Shown piece after piece: positions 52,732 to 62,150 of a DNA stretch of 64,000 nt (position 1 is the first letter of the stretch; each line of letters opens with the position of its first letter). The position numbers were made by a program, and so were the translations under genes. Origin of the DNA: Bacteroidales bacterium (GTDB taxonomy: Bacteria; Bacteroidota; Bacteroidia; Bacteroidales; UBA932); assembly GCA_015060395.1 (NCBI GenBank), contig SUYP01000016.1, positions 1-64,000 of the forward strand, written 5' to 3'. Below the pieces are notes generated by a model that made no database searches, was not told where the DNA came from, and saw only the letters and a list, made by a program, of their open reading frames with translations.

Positions 52732-54300
52732 TCAATACCTGCTGAAGACCTGACCTATCATATCCTGTCTGTCGGGATATCTGCGCATAAGGGCCTCTTT
52801 CAAAGCTGTCTTTGAATCAACCTCCGGCAAAAGAGCCTCATATATCCGGGACTGGTCAAGTCCCCTCTCATCCATAAAATGGAAGATCTGAGGATAGAAC
52901 CACCAGCTTGTCCCCAGTATAGGAAAACTGCTGCCGTATCTGTCTTTGGAAAGCTTGCTTTCCATATAGTAGGCCCACATCTCCCCGACCTCGCAATTAC
53001 CTGAGCCCGAGCCCGTACCGTCGCCATAGAGCTGTCCACCAGAAGTCAGATAAGACTCTATCACATACCTTATATATGCATCCCAATAATCTGTACCTAC
53101 TTTAGCAAAATGGCTTGAATGAGCCAATTCGTGGCAGGTGGCGGAGTATATGTCTTTATAAGTCCGCAAGTCCTTTGTACCTATGGTGATGTCAGGCATA
53201 AAGAATTCTACCAGCCTGGAGAACTTGCCGAGAAAGGATTCTATAAGATCATTTCTCAGAACCGCTCCGTGATGAAGCATTACAGAACTGCTTGCTTCCA
53301 GGGAATTGAAAAGCCAGATCCTCAGTTCAGACGGCGGAGGTGTTATCCCGAGATCTTCTATATTGCAACGGCTGATATAGTCGTATGCTGCATTATTCAC
53401 CACACATCTTCTGAAAAGCTTGTCATCGGACTCTTCGGTTATGGTCATATTGACTCCTTCCGGGCCAGCCTTTCCAAGAGTCGAGACTGATGCAGGAACA
53501 AGCACAAGGTTGAATCCTATCGAGAATCCCGCATCGTTCTTGAACACAAGCCTGTATCTGAGGTCGGAGGCAAAGGCTCTGTCCATCTGATAATAGCCGT
53601 CGCGATCGGTCTGGCAATGAGCGAATTTTACAAAGGAATTGCAGGAAATCCTCACTCCGGCCACCCCGAAAGGCTTCCCATCATTGAAATCCTTGTCTTC
53701 AATGGTAATCCGGCCGGAAGGCTGAATTTTTTCGGAAGCCTTGGTAAGAGGCTGAGTCAGTCTGTCCTCATTGCCGGTAAGGATATATGCCTGCCTCTCC
53801 ACGGCCTCCCAGTCTATGCCGTCAGACCGTGTTTCGGCATCATTCCCGGCGATATGGCATCTGTCTATTATTTCGTATGTCATTTCCGGGAACTCAAAGT
53901 CGTGCGGAACAACTGAATACTGCCAGGTCAGATTGCCTTCCGGAATCTGGGGATCGTGATACCAGTCCCCTTCCACTGCAATATCATAATCAAGCGGGTG
54001 GTCCGTCAGGGTCAATCCCTCATTGAGAAGGAATTCAAACTCATTTTCAGTCTTGGGCAGAAATCGCACATAGAGGTCCGTAGTCTTTACCTCGACCCTA
54101 TCCGCCTTTGTCGGATAAAGCGAGTGAAGCGCCTTAGTCATATTCTCTGTTGTGTATGGATTTTCCAGACGTTCTCCAAGAACGATCATTCCGTGCGGGA
54201 TCTTACGGCCGTACGAATAATCAAGATCTGAAACAATCCGATCTTTACTGCAGGACATAACGGCAAATGCCAGCAGCATAAGTGTAAATTTGCCTTTCAT
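52732..54300 (-). CDS. Putative zinc metallopeptidase lipoprotein, first gene of the fimbrial operon
   Basis: 522 aa from ATG 54300; ATG 54306 adds two residues. Lipobox FAVMSC. A carboxypeptidase-regulatory-like beta domain lies at about 198-260 (RITIEDKDFNDGKPFGVAGV ... CQTDRDGYYQMDRAF). A metallopeptidase-like region follows with H390-E-L-A-H394 in YSATCHELAHSSHF and a helix EVGEMWAYYMESKL whose E could be the third ligand. I know no named family. Its place at the head of the DUF3575-OmpA-pilin-anchor operon makes a role in pilin processing or assembly plausible; this is inference, because P. gingivalis uses separately encoded gingipains for that step. Confidence 0.7.
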   Translation of the reverse strand: MKGKFTLMLLAFAVMSCSKDRIVSDLDYSYGRKIPHGMIVLGERLENPYTTENMTKALHSLYPTKADRVEVKTTDLYVRFLPKTENEFEFLLNEGLTLTDHPLDYDIAVEGDWYHDPQIPEGNLTWQYSVVPHDFEFPEMTYEIIDRCHIAGNDAETRSDGIDWEAVERQAYILTGNEDRLTQPLTKASEKIQPSGRITIEDKDFNDGKPFGVAGVRISCNSFVKFAHCQTDRDGYYQMDRAFASDLRYRLVFKNDAGFSIGFNLVLVPASVSTLGKAGPEGVNMTITEESDDKLFRRCVVNNAAYDYISRCNIEDLGITPPPSELRIWLFNSLEASSSVMLHHGAVLRNDLIESFLGKFSRLVEFFMPDITIGTKDLRTYKDIYSATCHELAHSSHFAKVGTDYWDAYIRYVIESYLTSGGQLYGDGTGSGSGNCEVGEMWAYYMESKLSKDRYGSSFPILGTSWWFYPQIFHFMDERGLDQSRIYEALLPEVDSKTALKEALMRRYPDRQDMIGQVFSRY

Positions 54301-54378
54301 AATCAATACTTTTAATTACGATGGCAAAGTTCCAGAGAAATAGCCGTGTACTCAAAAAATATACGGCTATATACAAAA

Positions 54379-54408
54379 ATCGGCCTCTCAGATCTCCTGG
54401 AGGCCGAT
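54379..54408. terminator. Hairpin between the fimbrial operon and deoC
   Basis: ATCGGCCTC / GAGGCCGAT, 9-bp stem with a 12-nt loop. It lies downstream of deoC and just upstream of the fimbrial operon promoter region. Confidence 0.5.
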
Positions 54409-54454
54409 TCATATAATAAAATCTGTCGAAAAAAATCAAAAAACAGAACAAATT

Positions 54455-54476
54455 GTTCCACGATTCACCGTGGAAC
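54455..54476 (-). terminator. Terminator after deoC
   Basis: GTTCCACG / CGTGGAAC with a 6-nt loop, starting 5 nt past the deoC stop. A T-rich stretch follows further on the minus strand. Confidence 0.6.
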
Positions 54477-54480
54477 CTGT

Positions 54481-55368
54481 CTAGAAGTAGCTTACAGTCT
54501 TCTGTTCGACAGCTGAAAGCAGACTGTTGGCAACCCTGCTGACGCCAAAACGGAAAAGTTCCTTATTGAGCCAGTCTTTTCCAAGAAGAGACGAAACTAT
54601 AGAATAGTAGCAGAGAGCATCCGCTGCAGAAGATATACCGCCAGCAGGCTTGAATCCAATCTTCTTTCCTGTAGCCATACGATAGATGTCTATACATTCA
54701 CACATCACGTAAGCAGCAAGAGGGGTAGCATTGACATCGACCTTTCCTGTAGATGTCTTGATGAAGTCAGCACCAGCTTCCATAGCCAGAAAAGAAGCAT
54801 TAGCGATGTTTTCAGGAGTCTTGAGAAGACCGGTTTCAAGAATGACTTTAAGATGGACATTTCTTCCCTGCTTTCCTGCCACCTCATCAATCACCCTGCG
54901 CACCTGCCTTATCTCCTCAGCAGCAACTTCATAATTTCCGGCAAGGAAAGCATTGAGAGCCAGAACGATATCCACCTCATCAGCCCCCTGTTCCACAGCC
55001 ATCTCGACTTCCTTCAACTTGACTTCAAGAAAACTCTGCGATGATGGGAAGCAGGCCGAAACTACAGTGATATTGAAATCTTCCTTTCTCACCTCTTTTA
55101 CAGTAGCGGCGAAATTCGAAAACACGCACACAGAAGCAGGAAGGGGCCACTCTGGATATGACTTATGAAAAGCATTGACCTTTTCAACAAGCTTTGCCAC
55201 AGACGCAGGTGTGTCATCTGTCTTTAATGTGGTGAGATCCATCATAGAAAAACAGTCCTTATAGACCTGATCTGAAGCGATATTGTCCATATTGGCTGCA
55301 ATCATTTCAATAGCTCTGCCTATCTCCCCACGGTCAGGAGCATATCCATATTTATCCAAATAATCCAT
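54481..55368 (-). CDS. deoC: Deoxyribose-phosphate aldolase
   Basis: 295 aa. Class I aldolase that cleaves deoxyribose-5-phosphate to glyceraldehyde-3-phosphate and acetaldehyde. The Schiff-base lysine is K204 in DFIKTSTGK; K240 in GFKPAGGIS and the aspartate in EVDIVLALN complete the active site. The longer N-terminus (about 40 residues before MDLTTLKTDDTP) is usual in Bacteroidetes. Last gene of the leftward housekeeping run, 11 bp after dtd. Confidence 0.95.
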   Translation of the reverse strand: MDYLDKYGYAPDRGEIGRAIEMIAANMDNIASDQVYKDCFSMMDLTTLKTDDTPASVAKLVEKVNAFHKSYPEWPLPASVCVFSNFAATVKEVRKEDFNITVVSACFPSSQSFLEVKLKEVEMAVEQGADEVDIVLALNAFLAGNYEVAAEEIRQVRRVIDEVAGKQGRNVHLKVILETGLLKTPENIANASFLAMEAGADFIKTSTGKVDVNATPLAAYVMCECIDIYRMATGKKIGFKPAGGISSAADALCYYSIVSSLLGKDWLNKELFRFGVSRVANSLLSAVEQKTVSYF

Positions 55369-55379
55369 AAAGTTTATAT

Positions 55380-55835
55380 TTAAAATCTCAATTTTGAATC
55401 AACAATTATTGTCACGGGACCGTCATTTACAAGCGAAACCTTCATATCTGCCCCGAAGATACCCCTTCCGACGCTTTGTCCGAGATGTTCTTCAAGTTTC
55501 TTCAGGAACTTCTCATACAAAGGTATTGCCACATCAGGCTTCGCGGCCTTGATATATGAAGGACGGTTACCCTTCACAGTAGATGCATATAATGTGAACT
55601 GACTCACTGCCAGCACTTCTCCTTCCACATCCCTCACAGATAGATTCATAACGCCCTGTTCGTCATCAAAGATACGCATTGCCGCGATTTTTCTGGCCGT
55701 CCAGTCCAGGTCTTCTTCCGTATCCTCATCTATGAAAGCAGCAAGAATAAGCAGTCCGTGACCGATGGAAGACTCATATCCTTCCGCCGGCACTCTCACA
55801 CAAGCCTCTGACACTCTTTGAATTACTGTCCTCAT
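55380..55835 (-). CDS. dtd: D-aminoacyl-tRNA deacylase
   Basis: 151 aa, full length. It removes D-amino acids (and Gly from tRNA-Ala) from mischarged tRNAs. Signatures: MRTVIQRVSEACVRV, the catalytic SQFTLYASTVKGNRPSY and the C-terminal cis-Pro motif SLVNDGPVTI. The gene overlaps the upstream radical SAM gene by one base. Confidence 0.95.
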   Translation of the reverse strand: MRTVIQRVSEACVRVPAEGYESSIGHGLLILAAFIDEDTEEDLDWTARKIAAMRIFDDEQGVMNLSVRDVEGEVLAVSQFTLYASTVKGNRPSYIKAAKPDVAIPLYEKFLKKLEEHLGQSVGRGIFGADMKVSLVNDGPVTIIVDSKLRF

Positions 55836-56593
55836 TATCCTCTGATCTGTATATTGAACCCTTCATCAAGAAGAGGACGGACAAAAGCGGTCATCTCCTC
55901 AACGGAATATTTAGCCAGACTCTTGTCCGGAGTCTCTCTGTCTATCGTATATACCATTATCTCCCGCGGACGCAAACGTCTCACGATATCCATCCATCCT
56001 GATAAGGCTTCGGGAAGAGTTGTATCGAACTCCGGAGACCTGACAAACATAGTCTGAAGTATGAAATCTCCTTCGAACTGCATAAGTTCCCTGACTATAT
56101 CATCAAGATTGTAGCTGCCTGCCGGTCTGTTTATAAGACGTATCAGTTCATCTGAAGATGCATCTATCTTGAGGATCGGATTATCAACGCGCTTCAATGC
56201 CTGGGCCACAGACGGTTTCCCGATCAGGAAGGCATTCGAAAGAACCGAAACCTTGGCTTCAGGGAAATATCGGTCTCGGCAGCTGAGGACAGCGTCGATG
56301 ACTTTCGGAAAATCCGGATGCATCGTAGGCTCTCCATTGCCTGAGAATGTTATTGAGTCAACCTTGGTTCCTTCAGATGCCAGCAATGCCATCTTTTCCT
56401 GAAGAGCTTTCTCTATCTCCTCGAAATCCGGAAACCTTCTGTCCGCAAGACCATCCTTATTCCATCCGCACTCGCAATAGACGCAGTCGAAATTGCAAAG
56501 CTTTCCCTTTGAAGGCAATATGTTCACCCCCAATGATGAGCCAAGCCTGCGGCTGAATATAGGCCCGAACACTATGTCATCAAAATGCAGCAT
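55835..56593 (-). CDS. Radical SAM protein
   Basis: 252 aa. The [4Fe-4S]-binding motif is C33-x-x-x-C37-x-x-C40 (CNFDCVYCECGWN), preceded by the FGPIFSRRLGSSLGVNILPS block. The S-adenosylmethionine region is SITFSGNGEPTMHPDF. This group (single radical SAM domain, no SPASM extension) is widespread in Bacteroidetes and of unknown substrate. It lies between the amidohydrolase gene (1-bp gap) and dtd (1-nt overlap), so it is co-transcribed. Confidence 0.88.
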   Translation of the reverse strand: MLHFDDIVFGPIFSRRLGSSLGVNILPSKGKLCNFDCVYCECGWNKDGLADRRFPDFEEIEKALQEKMALLASEGTKVDSITFSGNGEPTMHPDFPKVIDAVLSCRDRYFPEAKVSVLSNAFLIGKPSVAQALKRVDNPILKIDASSDELIRLINRPAGSYNLDDIVRELMQFEGDFILQTMFVRSPEFDTTLPEALSGWMDIVRRLRPREIMVYTIDRETPDKSLAKYSVEEMTAFVRPLLDEGFNIQIRG

Positions 56594-56594
56594 A

Positions 56595-57779
56595 TCAAAT
56601 AAGTCTCATCGATCGGCTCTTCTCTGTCACAAAGCCTCTGTCGTCAACATCAGTTACCAGAACTACACCCGGACACTTGCCCGGAGTCAGGGTTCCCAGT
56701 ATGTCTTCCTTCTTGAGGAATCTGGCACCGTTAAGGCTCGCCCAAGCAAAGATTTCCGCCATCGGCACATCCGGGAAATTGCTGTGCAGGCACAGGATCT
56801 CCTTCATCATATCCAGGTCATCATTGCTGGAAAGCGAATCGGTTCCTATGGCTATATCCAATCCGTTCCTTCGCATCAGCTCTATAGGAGGCAATGCGTT
56901 ATGAATGAATATATTGGAGAGCGGGCATACCGCAAAGAAAGGATTCTTCATCGCCTTCTTTATGGCATCCACATCACTCTGCTGCAGACATACATTATGC
57001 ACCAGAAGTATATGCTCATCGTAGGGCGCAGCCTTCACCGCAGCAAGACGATCCAAAAAATATTTCAAAGAAGACTCACCGGTCACAGGCGGAGTGCTCA
57101 TACCGGAACGCTTCCTGTTTTCGTACATAGCTCCTGTTCCGCTGACTAGAAGGTCCTCTTCCTCCTGACTTTCCTGAGAATGATACGAGAGGAATCCTGA
57201 TTCCAGTCCTTTGGCTGCAGAAGCGCTCAGAAGCTGAGGACTCATAGTATAGCACGAATGAGGGGTCGGAGCTGCATCTATGCCTGCAGAGTCTGCAACA
57301 GCCTGAAGCTCAGCAACCTCCTTCATAACACCTTCACACATTTCAGGTTCGCTGCCGAATACCTCCAGAAATGTCCTTGTATATAATCTGTGCGCCTTTT
57401 TCACCTCAAATGACGAATCGTCGTTACTGATGTCAGCCATCGCTGAAACTCCGTCATTCCACATCTTGTCCATCCATCGGAGGGTAAGCTGTTCCTTGAC
57501 ATCACGACCTGCCCAATCCCTCAAAGCATTGATCTGGTCTATGAAGCCTGCCATACCGGTACCCTTGCGGAATTTCTTATACAGATGGGAAAGTTCAATA
57601 TGACAATGGGCATTTACGAAACCTGGAACGATGGCTCCAGGATGCACATCCTCACCTGGCGCACACTCCCCGACAGAAATTATCTTTCCGTCAACATCAT
57701 CATATTCCACATAACCGTTCCTTATCGGCTCCTTATCCAATGTATAAACAAAGGAAGCTGTCTTTCTCACAATGCTCAT
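56595..57779 (-). CDS. Amidohydrolase-superfamily deaminase-like enzyme
   Basis: 394 aa TIM-barrel metal-dependent hydrolase. Ligands: H58-x-H60 in GFVNAHCHIELSHL, H in FLSYHSQESQEE, H in LLVHNVCL and D in AIGTDSLSSNDDLD. The pattern matches the ATZ/TRZ/aminofutalosine-deaminase-like branch that hydrolyses amino groups from purine-like or triazine-like rings. The substrate is not determined; no other futalosine-pathway gene lies nearby. It overlaps DUF4296 by 1 nt. Confidence 0.85.
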   Translation of the reverse strand: MSIVRKTASFVYTLDKEPIRNGYVEYDDVDGKIISVGECAPGEDVHPGAIVPGFVNAHCHIELSHLYKKFRKGTGMAGFIDQINALRDWAGRDVKEQLTLRWMDKMWNDGVSAMADISNDDSSFEVKKAHRLYTRTFLEVFGSEPEMCEGVMKEVAELQAVADSAGIDAAPTPHSCYTMSPQLLSASAAKGLESGFLSYHSQESQEEEDLLVSGTGAMYENRKRSGMSTPPVTGESSLKYFLDRLAAVKAAPYDEHILLVHNVCLQQSDVDAIKKAMKNPFFAVCPLSNIFIHNALPPIELMRRNGLDIAIGTDSLSSNDDLDMMKEILCLHSNFPDVPMAEIFAWASLNGARFLKKEDILGTLTPGKCPGVVLVTDVDDRGFVTEKSRSMRLI

Positions 57780-58594
57780 CAGTTCTCAAGTTCTGCGTTA
57801 TCCATAATTATCTTTTGATTCCGCGCTCTGTTCCGTCCACGCACCATCGGATCCTCTATCGTCTTCTTCATCACCTTATTCTTCAATGGTGCCGCAGTAT
57901 CGGAGGCAGTCTTAAGTTTAAGGACATCTATCGGTTCTGCGAGTATGATCGAGTCTTTCAACGCCAGGCTGTCTTTCAGGGCAAGACTGTCCTTCAATGC
58001 GAGACTATCCTTCATAGCAAGGCTGTCTGCAACAACAAGCGAATCGAGAATGATCATTCTAAGCTGATCATATATCGTATCAGCCCTCTCTATCGACTTC
58101 AGACGATAGATCCATAACACCGAATCCGGCTCGAATGCAATGCTGTCATAATAATGAACGTATGGCTCATCGAACAGATATGGGAAAAACTCCTCCGGTC
58201 TGAAATCAGCTTCAATCTTAGGCAAAGCTGCTCTCAGTTCCTCCAGTTCCTGTATTTCCTCCAGTTCTGCAATCCTTTTGTCAAGAATCTGCCCCGTGGT
58301 CCTGAGTATTCTGGCAAAGCGCTCAGGATCATTCATATACACATCGACACTCTTCCGATAATCATCAGAATCATAGCCATACTTCTCGAGAATAGGTTCA
58401 TAAACGAGAGAAGTATCGGCAATCAGCCTTATACCGGGTGTGGATGTGATCCACTGGTCTGTCACCAGCATTTCTGCATATATCCTGGCCAGTTTTGCAC
58501 GCGGAATGACCTTCTCCTCATCCTTACGGCACGAAGAGAAAACACAGCTCGCCAGCACGGCCAGAACAATTATATGCAGCAATCTTGCCTTCAT
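57779..58594 (-). CDS. DUF4296 family lipoprotein with tandem DSLALK repeats
   Basis: 271 aa. Lipobox FSSC (Cys21). Residues about 30-115 are the DUF4296 domain (VIPRAKLARIYAEMLVTDQW, LEKYGYDSDDYRKSVDVYMN, FARILRTTGQILDKRI). The C-terminal part contains four or more copies of a hexapeptide (DSLA(L/M)K), encoded by near-identical 18-bp repeats at about 57952-58042. The protein family is almost confined to Bacteroidetes and is essentially uncharacterised. It sits 1 bp after pheT. Confidence 0.82.
   Translation of the reverse strand: MKARLLHIIVLAVLASCVFSSCRKDEEKVIPRAKLARIYAEMLVTDQWITSTPGIRLIADTSLVYEPILEKYGYDSDDYRKSVDVYMNDPERFARILRTTGQILDKRIAELEEIQELEELRAALPKIEADFRPEEFFPYLFDEPYVHYYDSIAFEPDSVLWIYRLKSIERADTIYDQLRMIILDSLVVADSLAMKDSLALKDSLALKDSLALKDSIILAEPIDVLKLKTASDTAAPLKNKVMKKTIEDPMVRGRNRARNQKIIMDNAELEN
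57952..58042. repeat. 18-bp tandem repeats inside the DUF4296 gene
   Basis: About five units of the form GTCYTTCAnnGCnAGRCT, encoding DSLALK-type hexapeptides. In-frame copy-number change would lengthen or shorten the protein by six residues. Confidence 0.7.
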
Positions 58595-58595
58595 C

Positions 58596-61037
58596 CTATC
58601 TCAGAGTTGCACCGAATTCATTCTGGAATGTCGAGAGGAGCTTGCTCATAACTCTCTCCACATCATTGTCAGTCAGGGTCTTGTCGAGATCCTGAAGTAC
58701 GAAGCTGAGCGCATACTGCTTCTTGCCCTCGGCAATCTTGTCGCCTCTGTAAACATCGAAGAGACCGACCTGCTTGAGGAGCTTCTTGCCGACGCGGAAT
58801 GCACTCTTGCGGAGATCGGCGTAGCTTACCGACTCATCAAGTAGGATCGCAAGATCACGTCTTACCTCAGGGAACTTAGGGAGCTCCTTGTACTTGATCT
58901 TATTTCTCTTCACAAGCTCGAACAGTGCCGGCCAGTTGATTTCTGCCGCAAATACAGGCTGCTTGATGCCGAACTGCTTCAGTCTTGCAGGAGCAATGGT
59001 TCCCATAACGGCAAGACGCTGATGCGAACCAGGAAGATTGTATGCAAGTCCCTCGGAGAAAAGATCTGCCGGAGCAGCCTCTGTCTCAAGAGAATAGATA
59101 TCACAGCCGAAACGCTTCAGGAGAAGCTCGAGATATCCCTTGAGCTGGAAATAATTACCCTTTCCAGGATCGACTCTCCAAGACTTGTCAGGCTGACCGC
59201 TTATAAAGAGCGCATAGCAGGTATGTTCCTCGTATGAGTCGAGAGTCTTGCCGTCCTTCGAAGGATCGAAAGAATAAACCGATCCATACTCGAATGTCTT
59301 CACATTGTTGATCTGACGGTTGATATTGTAAGCGATGACCTCAAGACCGTTGAGAAGAAGCGTCTGTCTCATCACATTGAGGTCAGAACTGAGCGGATTC
59401 ATAATCCTCACGCACTTCTCTTCAGGGAAGGTCTTGAGCTTCGAATAATAATCAGACTTTGTGAGAGAGTTGTTCATTGTCTCAACGAAACCGTTTGCCG
59501 CAAGGAAGTCTGCAATAGACTTTCTCACCTGCTCCGGCTCCGGCTTCTGAGGAGCATTAACAGACATACGCATAGCCTGAGGAAGCTCAATATTGTTATA
59601 TCCGTATATACGGAGAATCTCCTCTACAACGTCGCATTCGCGATATACATCGATCATATACGAAGGTACAGCCACCTTTGCACCGGTTTCAGTCTTCTCT
59701 ACAAACTCGTAAGCAAGAGCCTCGAGAATGCTTTCGATGACCTCGTGACCGATCTTCTTGCCCACGAATCCCTCGATACGGTCATAGTCAAGATCTACGA
59801 TCTTCTTCTCAATCTTCTCCGGATATGACTCCTGGACCTTTCCTACGATCTGTCCCCCTGCGAGTTCCTGGATAAGGAGAGCTGCGCGTCTAGCTGCATA
59901 TTCAACTGCCAGAGGATCAGCTCCGCGTTCATAACGGAATGAAGCATCAGTCTTGAGACCGTGCCTCTTCGAGCTCTTTCTGATTGATACAGGATTGAAA
60001 TATGCACTCTCGAGGAATACATCTGTAGTTGCTTCTGTGACTCCGGACTCCTCACCACCGAATACACCGGCAATGCACATAGACTTTTCCGCATTAGCGA
60101 TCATAAGGTCTGCAGCACTGAGCGTACGCTCCACTCCGTCGAGAGTCACGAACTTTTCACCTTCTTCAGCACGGCGGACAACGACCTTTCCTCCAGCAAT
60201 TTTAGCTGCATCGAAGGCGTGAAGCGGCTGTCCGACCTCGTGAAGAACGAAGTTGGTGATATCAACGACGTTATTTATAGGCCTGAGTCCTATAGCAAGA
60301 AGCTTCTTCTGAAGCCATTCAGGAGATGCTGACACCTTCACTCCCTTGATTGTCGTTCCGGTGTAGCGAGGGGCGCCGTCAACAGCTGTGACCTCAATCG
60401 GAATCGCCTCGCCTTCGCCTTCTGCGAATGCTGATACATCAGGAATATTCAGCTTGCAAGGTATGTTGTTATGCTTGAGATATGCATAAAGGTCACGGGC
60501 CACACCGATGTGTGATGCCGCGTCAACACGATTGGCAGTAAGGCCTATCTCGATAAGGGCATCTGTAGCAAGTCCGAGGTAATCCTTCGCCGGTGTTCCC
60601 ACTACGGCTTCAGGCTCAAGTACCATAATGCCATCGTGAGACTCGCCTATCCCCAGCTCATCTTCAGCGCATATCATACCGAAAGACTCCACACCACGTA
60701 TCTTTGACTTCTTGATCTTGAAATCATCGCCAAGAACTGTTCCTACTGTTGCAAGGAGCACCTTCTGGCCTGCCGCCACATTAGGAGCTCCGCACACGAC
60801 CTGAAGGAGTTCAGAATCACCTGTATTAAGTTTGGTGATATGGAGGTGATCCGAATCAGGATGCTCCACACACTCTACAACTTCTGCAACAATGACACCT
60901 GCGAGACCGCCAGGAATCTCCTCTATCTGTTCAAGGGAATCGACCTCGAGACCTATCGAAGTCAAAGCCTCTGCAACGGCCTCCGGAGCGAGGTCACACT
61001 CAAGATAATCCTTGAGCCAATTGTACGAAATCTTCAT
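58596..61037 (-). CDS. pheT: Phenylalanine-tRNA ligase beta subunit
   Basis: 813 aa, complete. Domain order is as in bacterial PheT: N-terminal MKISYNWLKDYLECDLAPEA; tRNA-binding/EMAP-like domain at about 40-150; B3/B4 editing domain at about 205-390; B5 domain at about 405-480; catalytic-core-like domain; and the C-terminal anticodon-binding FDX-ACB domain (about 718-812, FPEVRRDLAILLDESVSYAD). It charges tRNA-Phe together with PheS, which is encoded elsewhere. Confidence 0.97.
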   Translation of the reverse strand: MKISYNWLKDYLECDLAPEAVAEALTSIGLEVDSLEQIEEIPGGLAGVIVAEVVECVEHPDSDHLHITKLNTGDSELLQVVCGAPNVAAGQKVLLATVGTVLGDDFKIKKSKIRGVESFGMICAEDELGIGESHDGIMVLEPEAVVGTPAKDYLGLATDALIEIGLTANRVDAASHIGVARDLYAYLKHNNIPCKLNIPDVSAFAEGEGEAIPIEVTAVDGAPRYTGTTIKGVKVSASPEWLQKKLLAIGLRPINNVVDITNFVLHEVGQPLHAFDAAKIAGGKVVVRRAEEGEKFVTLDGVERTLSAADLMIANAEKSMCIAGVFGGEESGVTEATTDVFLESAYFNPVSIRKSSKRHGLKTDASFRYERGADPLAVEYAARRAALLIQELAGGQIVGKVQESYPEKIEKKIVDLDYDRIEGFVGKKIGHEVIESILEALAYEFVEKTETGAKVAVPSYMIDVYRECDVVEEILRIYGYNNIELPQAMRMSVNAPQKPEPEQVRKSIADFLAANGFVETMNNSLTKSDYYSKLKTFPEEKCVRIMNPLSSDLNVMRQTLLLNGLEVIAYNINRQINNVKTFEYGSVYSFDPSKDGKTLDSYEEHTCYALFISGQPDKSWRVDPGKGNYFQLKGYLELLLKRFGCDIYSLETEAAPADLFSEGLAYNLPGSHQRLAVMGTIAPARLKQFGIKQPVFAAEINWPALFELVKRNKIKYKELPKFPEVRRDLAILLDESVSYADLRKSAFRVGKKLLKQVGLFDVYRGDKIAEGKKQYALSFVLQDLDKTLTDNDVERVMSKLLSTFQNEFGATLR

Positions 61038-61103
61038 ATATCTTTCAACTTTTAAATTTCTTGTTATAGTTCCTTCACGTAGTTCAGGATGACAATGGAA
61101 TCA

Positions 61104-62042
61104 CTATTCAAGGTCTTCCTTCGAGAAAAGAGATTTCACGAATTCACGTTTATTGAACACCTTGAGGTCATCGATACCCTCTCCTATGCCGACAAACTTT
61201 ATCGGAACACGGAACTGATCTACGATTCCGACTACGACACCGCCCTTTGCGGTTCCATCCAGCTTAGTGATGGCGAGTGCCGAAATGTCGGTGGCACGGG
61301 CAAACTCCTTGGCCTGCTGGAATGCATTCTGTCCGGTAGAACCGTCAAGCACGAGAAGTACCTCGTGCGGAGCATCAGGAATCACCTTCCTCATCACATT
61401 ACGGATCTTTGTCAGCTCGTTCATAAGGTCAATCCTGTTGTGAAGACGGCCTGCAGTGTCAATCAGAACCACATCCGCATTCTTCGCGACAGCTGATTTG
61501 ACTGTATCGAATGCGACTGAAGCCGGATCGGATCCCATATCCTGCTTGATGATATCGACACCTGCCCTTTCTGCCCAGATGGTCAGCTGATCGACAGCTG
61601 CCGCTCTGAAGGTATCAGCAGCACCGACAACAACCTTCTTGCCCTGAGCCTGAAGCCTGCTGGCAAGCTTTCCGATAGTAGTTGTCTTTCCGACACCATT
61701 CACACCGACTACCATTATCACGTATGGCTTCTTGGAGAAGTCAAAAGGCTCGACAATATCATCTGAGGTCTCACCCTCCTTGACATTGAGAAGAGTCGCA
61801 ATCTCATCACGAAGCATATCGATAAGTTCATCCATTGTGACATATTTGTCGCGGCTCACCCTCTCTTCAAGATTCTCTATTATCTTGAGTGTCGTATCAA
61901 CTCCCATATCAGTAGCTACAAGAGCCTCCTCAATCGCATCCAGCAGGTCATCATCAACCTTGGCCTTGCCCACAATTGCGTGAGAAAGTCTCTGGAAGAA
62001 GCCCATATTGGTCTTTTTTACTCCTTTGTCAAAAATGCCCAT
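61104..62042 (-). CDS. ftsY: Signal recognition particle receptor FtsY
   Basis: 312 aa. SRP-type GTPase with NG domains and almost no acidic A domain, as usual in Bacteroidetes. G motifs: GVNGVGKTTTIGKLASRLQA (G1), DTFRAAAVDQL, DTAGRLHNRIDLMNEL (G3), TKLDGTAKGGVVVGI (G4) and the closing GIGEGIDDLKVFNKREFVKS. It docks ribosome-SRP complexes at the membrane. It has its own promoter and follows the ribosomal-protein terminator. Confidence 0.97.
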   Translation of the reverse strand: MGIFDKGVKKTNMGFFQRLSHAIVGKAKVDDDLLDAIEEALVATDMGVDTTLKIIENLEERVSRDKYVTMDELIDMLRDEIATLLNVKEGETSDDIVEPFDFSKKPYVIMVVGVNGVGKTTTIGKLASRLQAQGKKVVVGAADTFRAAAVDQLTIWAERAGVDIIKQDMGSDPASVAFDTVKSAVAKNADVVLIDTAGRLHNRIDLMNELTKIRNVMRKVIPDAPHEVLLVLDGSTGQNAFQQAKEFARATDISALAITKLDGTAKGGVVVGIVDQFRVPIKFVGIGEGIDDLKVFNKREFVKSLFSKEDLE

Positions 62043-62062
62043 AAAACACTAGCTTTAACTTG

Positions 62063-62070
62063 CAAATATA
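62063..62070 (-). promoter_or_regulatory. -7 box for ftsY
   Basis: TATATTTG on the minus strand, 21 nt upstream of the ftsY ATG. Confidence 0.55.
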
Positions 62071-62092
62071 AGGTTTTTAGAGCGCATAAAAA

Positions 62093-62126
62093 AGTGGCAT
62101 AGCTGAATATTTTCAACTATGCCACT
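62093..62126 (-). terminator. Terminator of the rpmB-rpmG-DUF4295 operon
   Basis: AGTGGCATAG / CTATGCCACT, 10-bp perfect stem, followed on the minus strand by TTTTTTATG. Confidence 0.85.
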
Positions 62127-62150
62127 CAATATAGTACTATTCGGAAAGAA

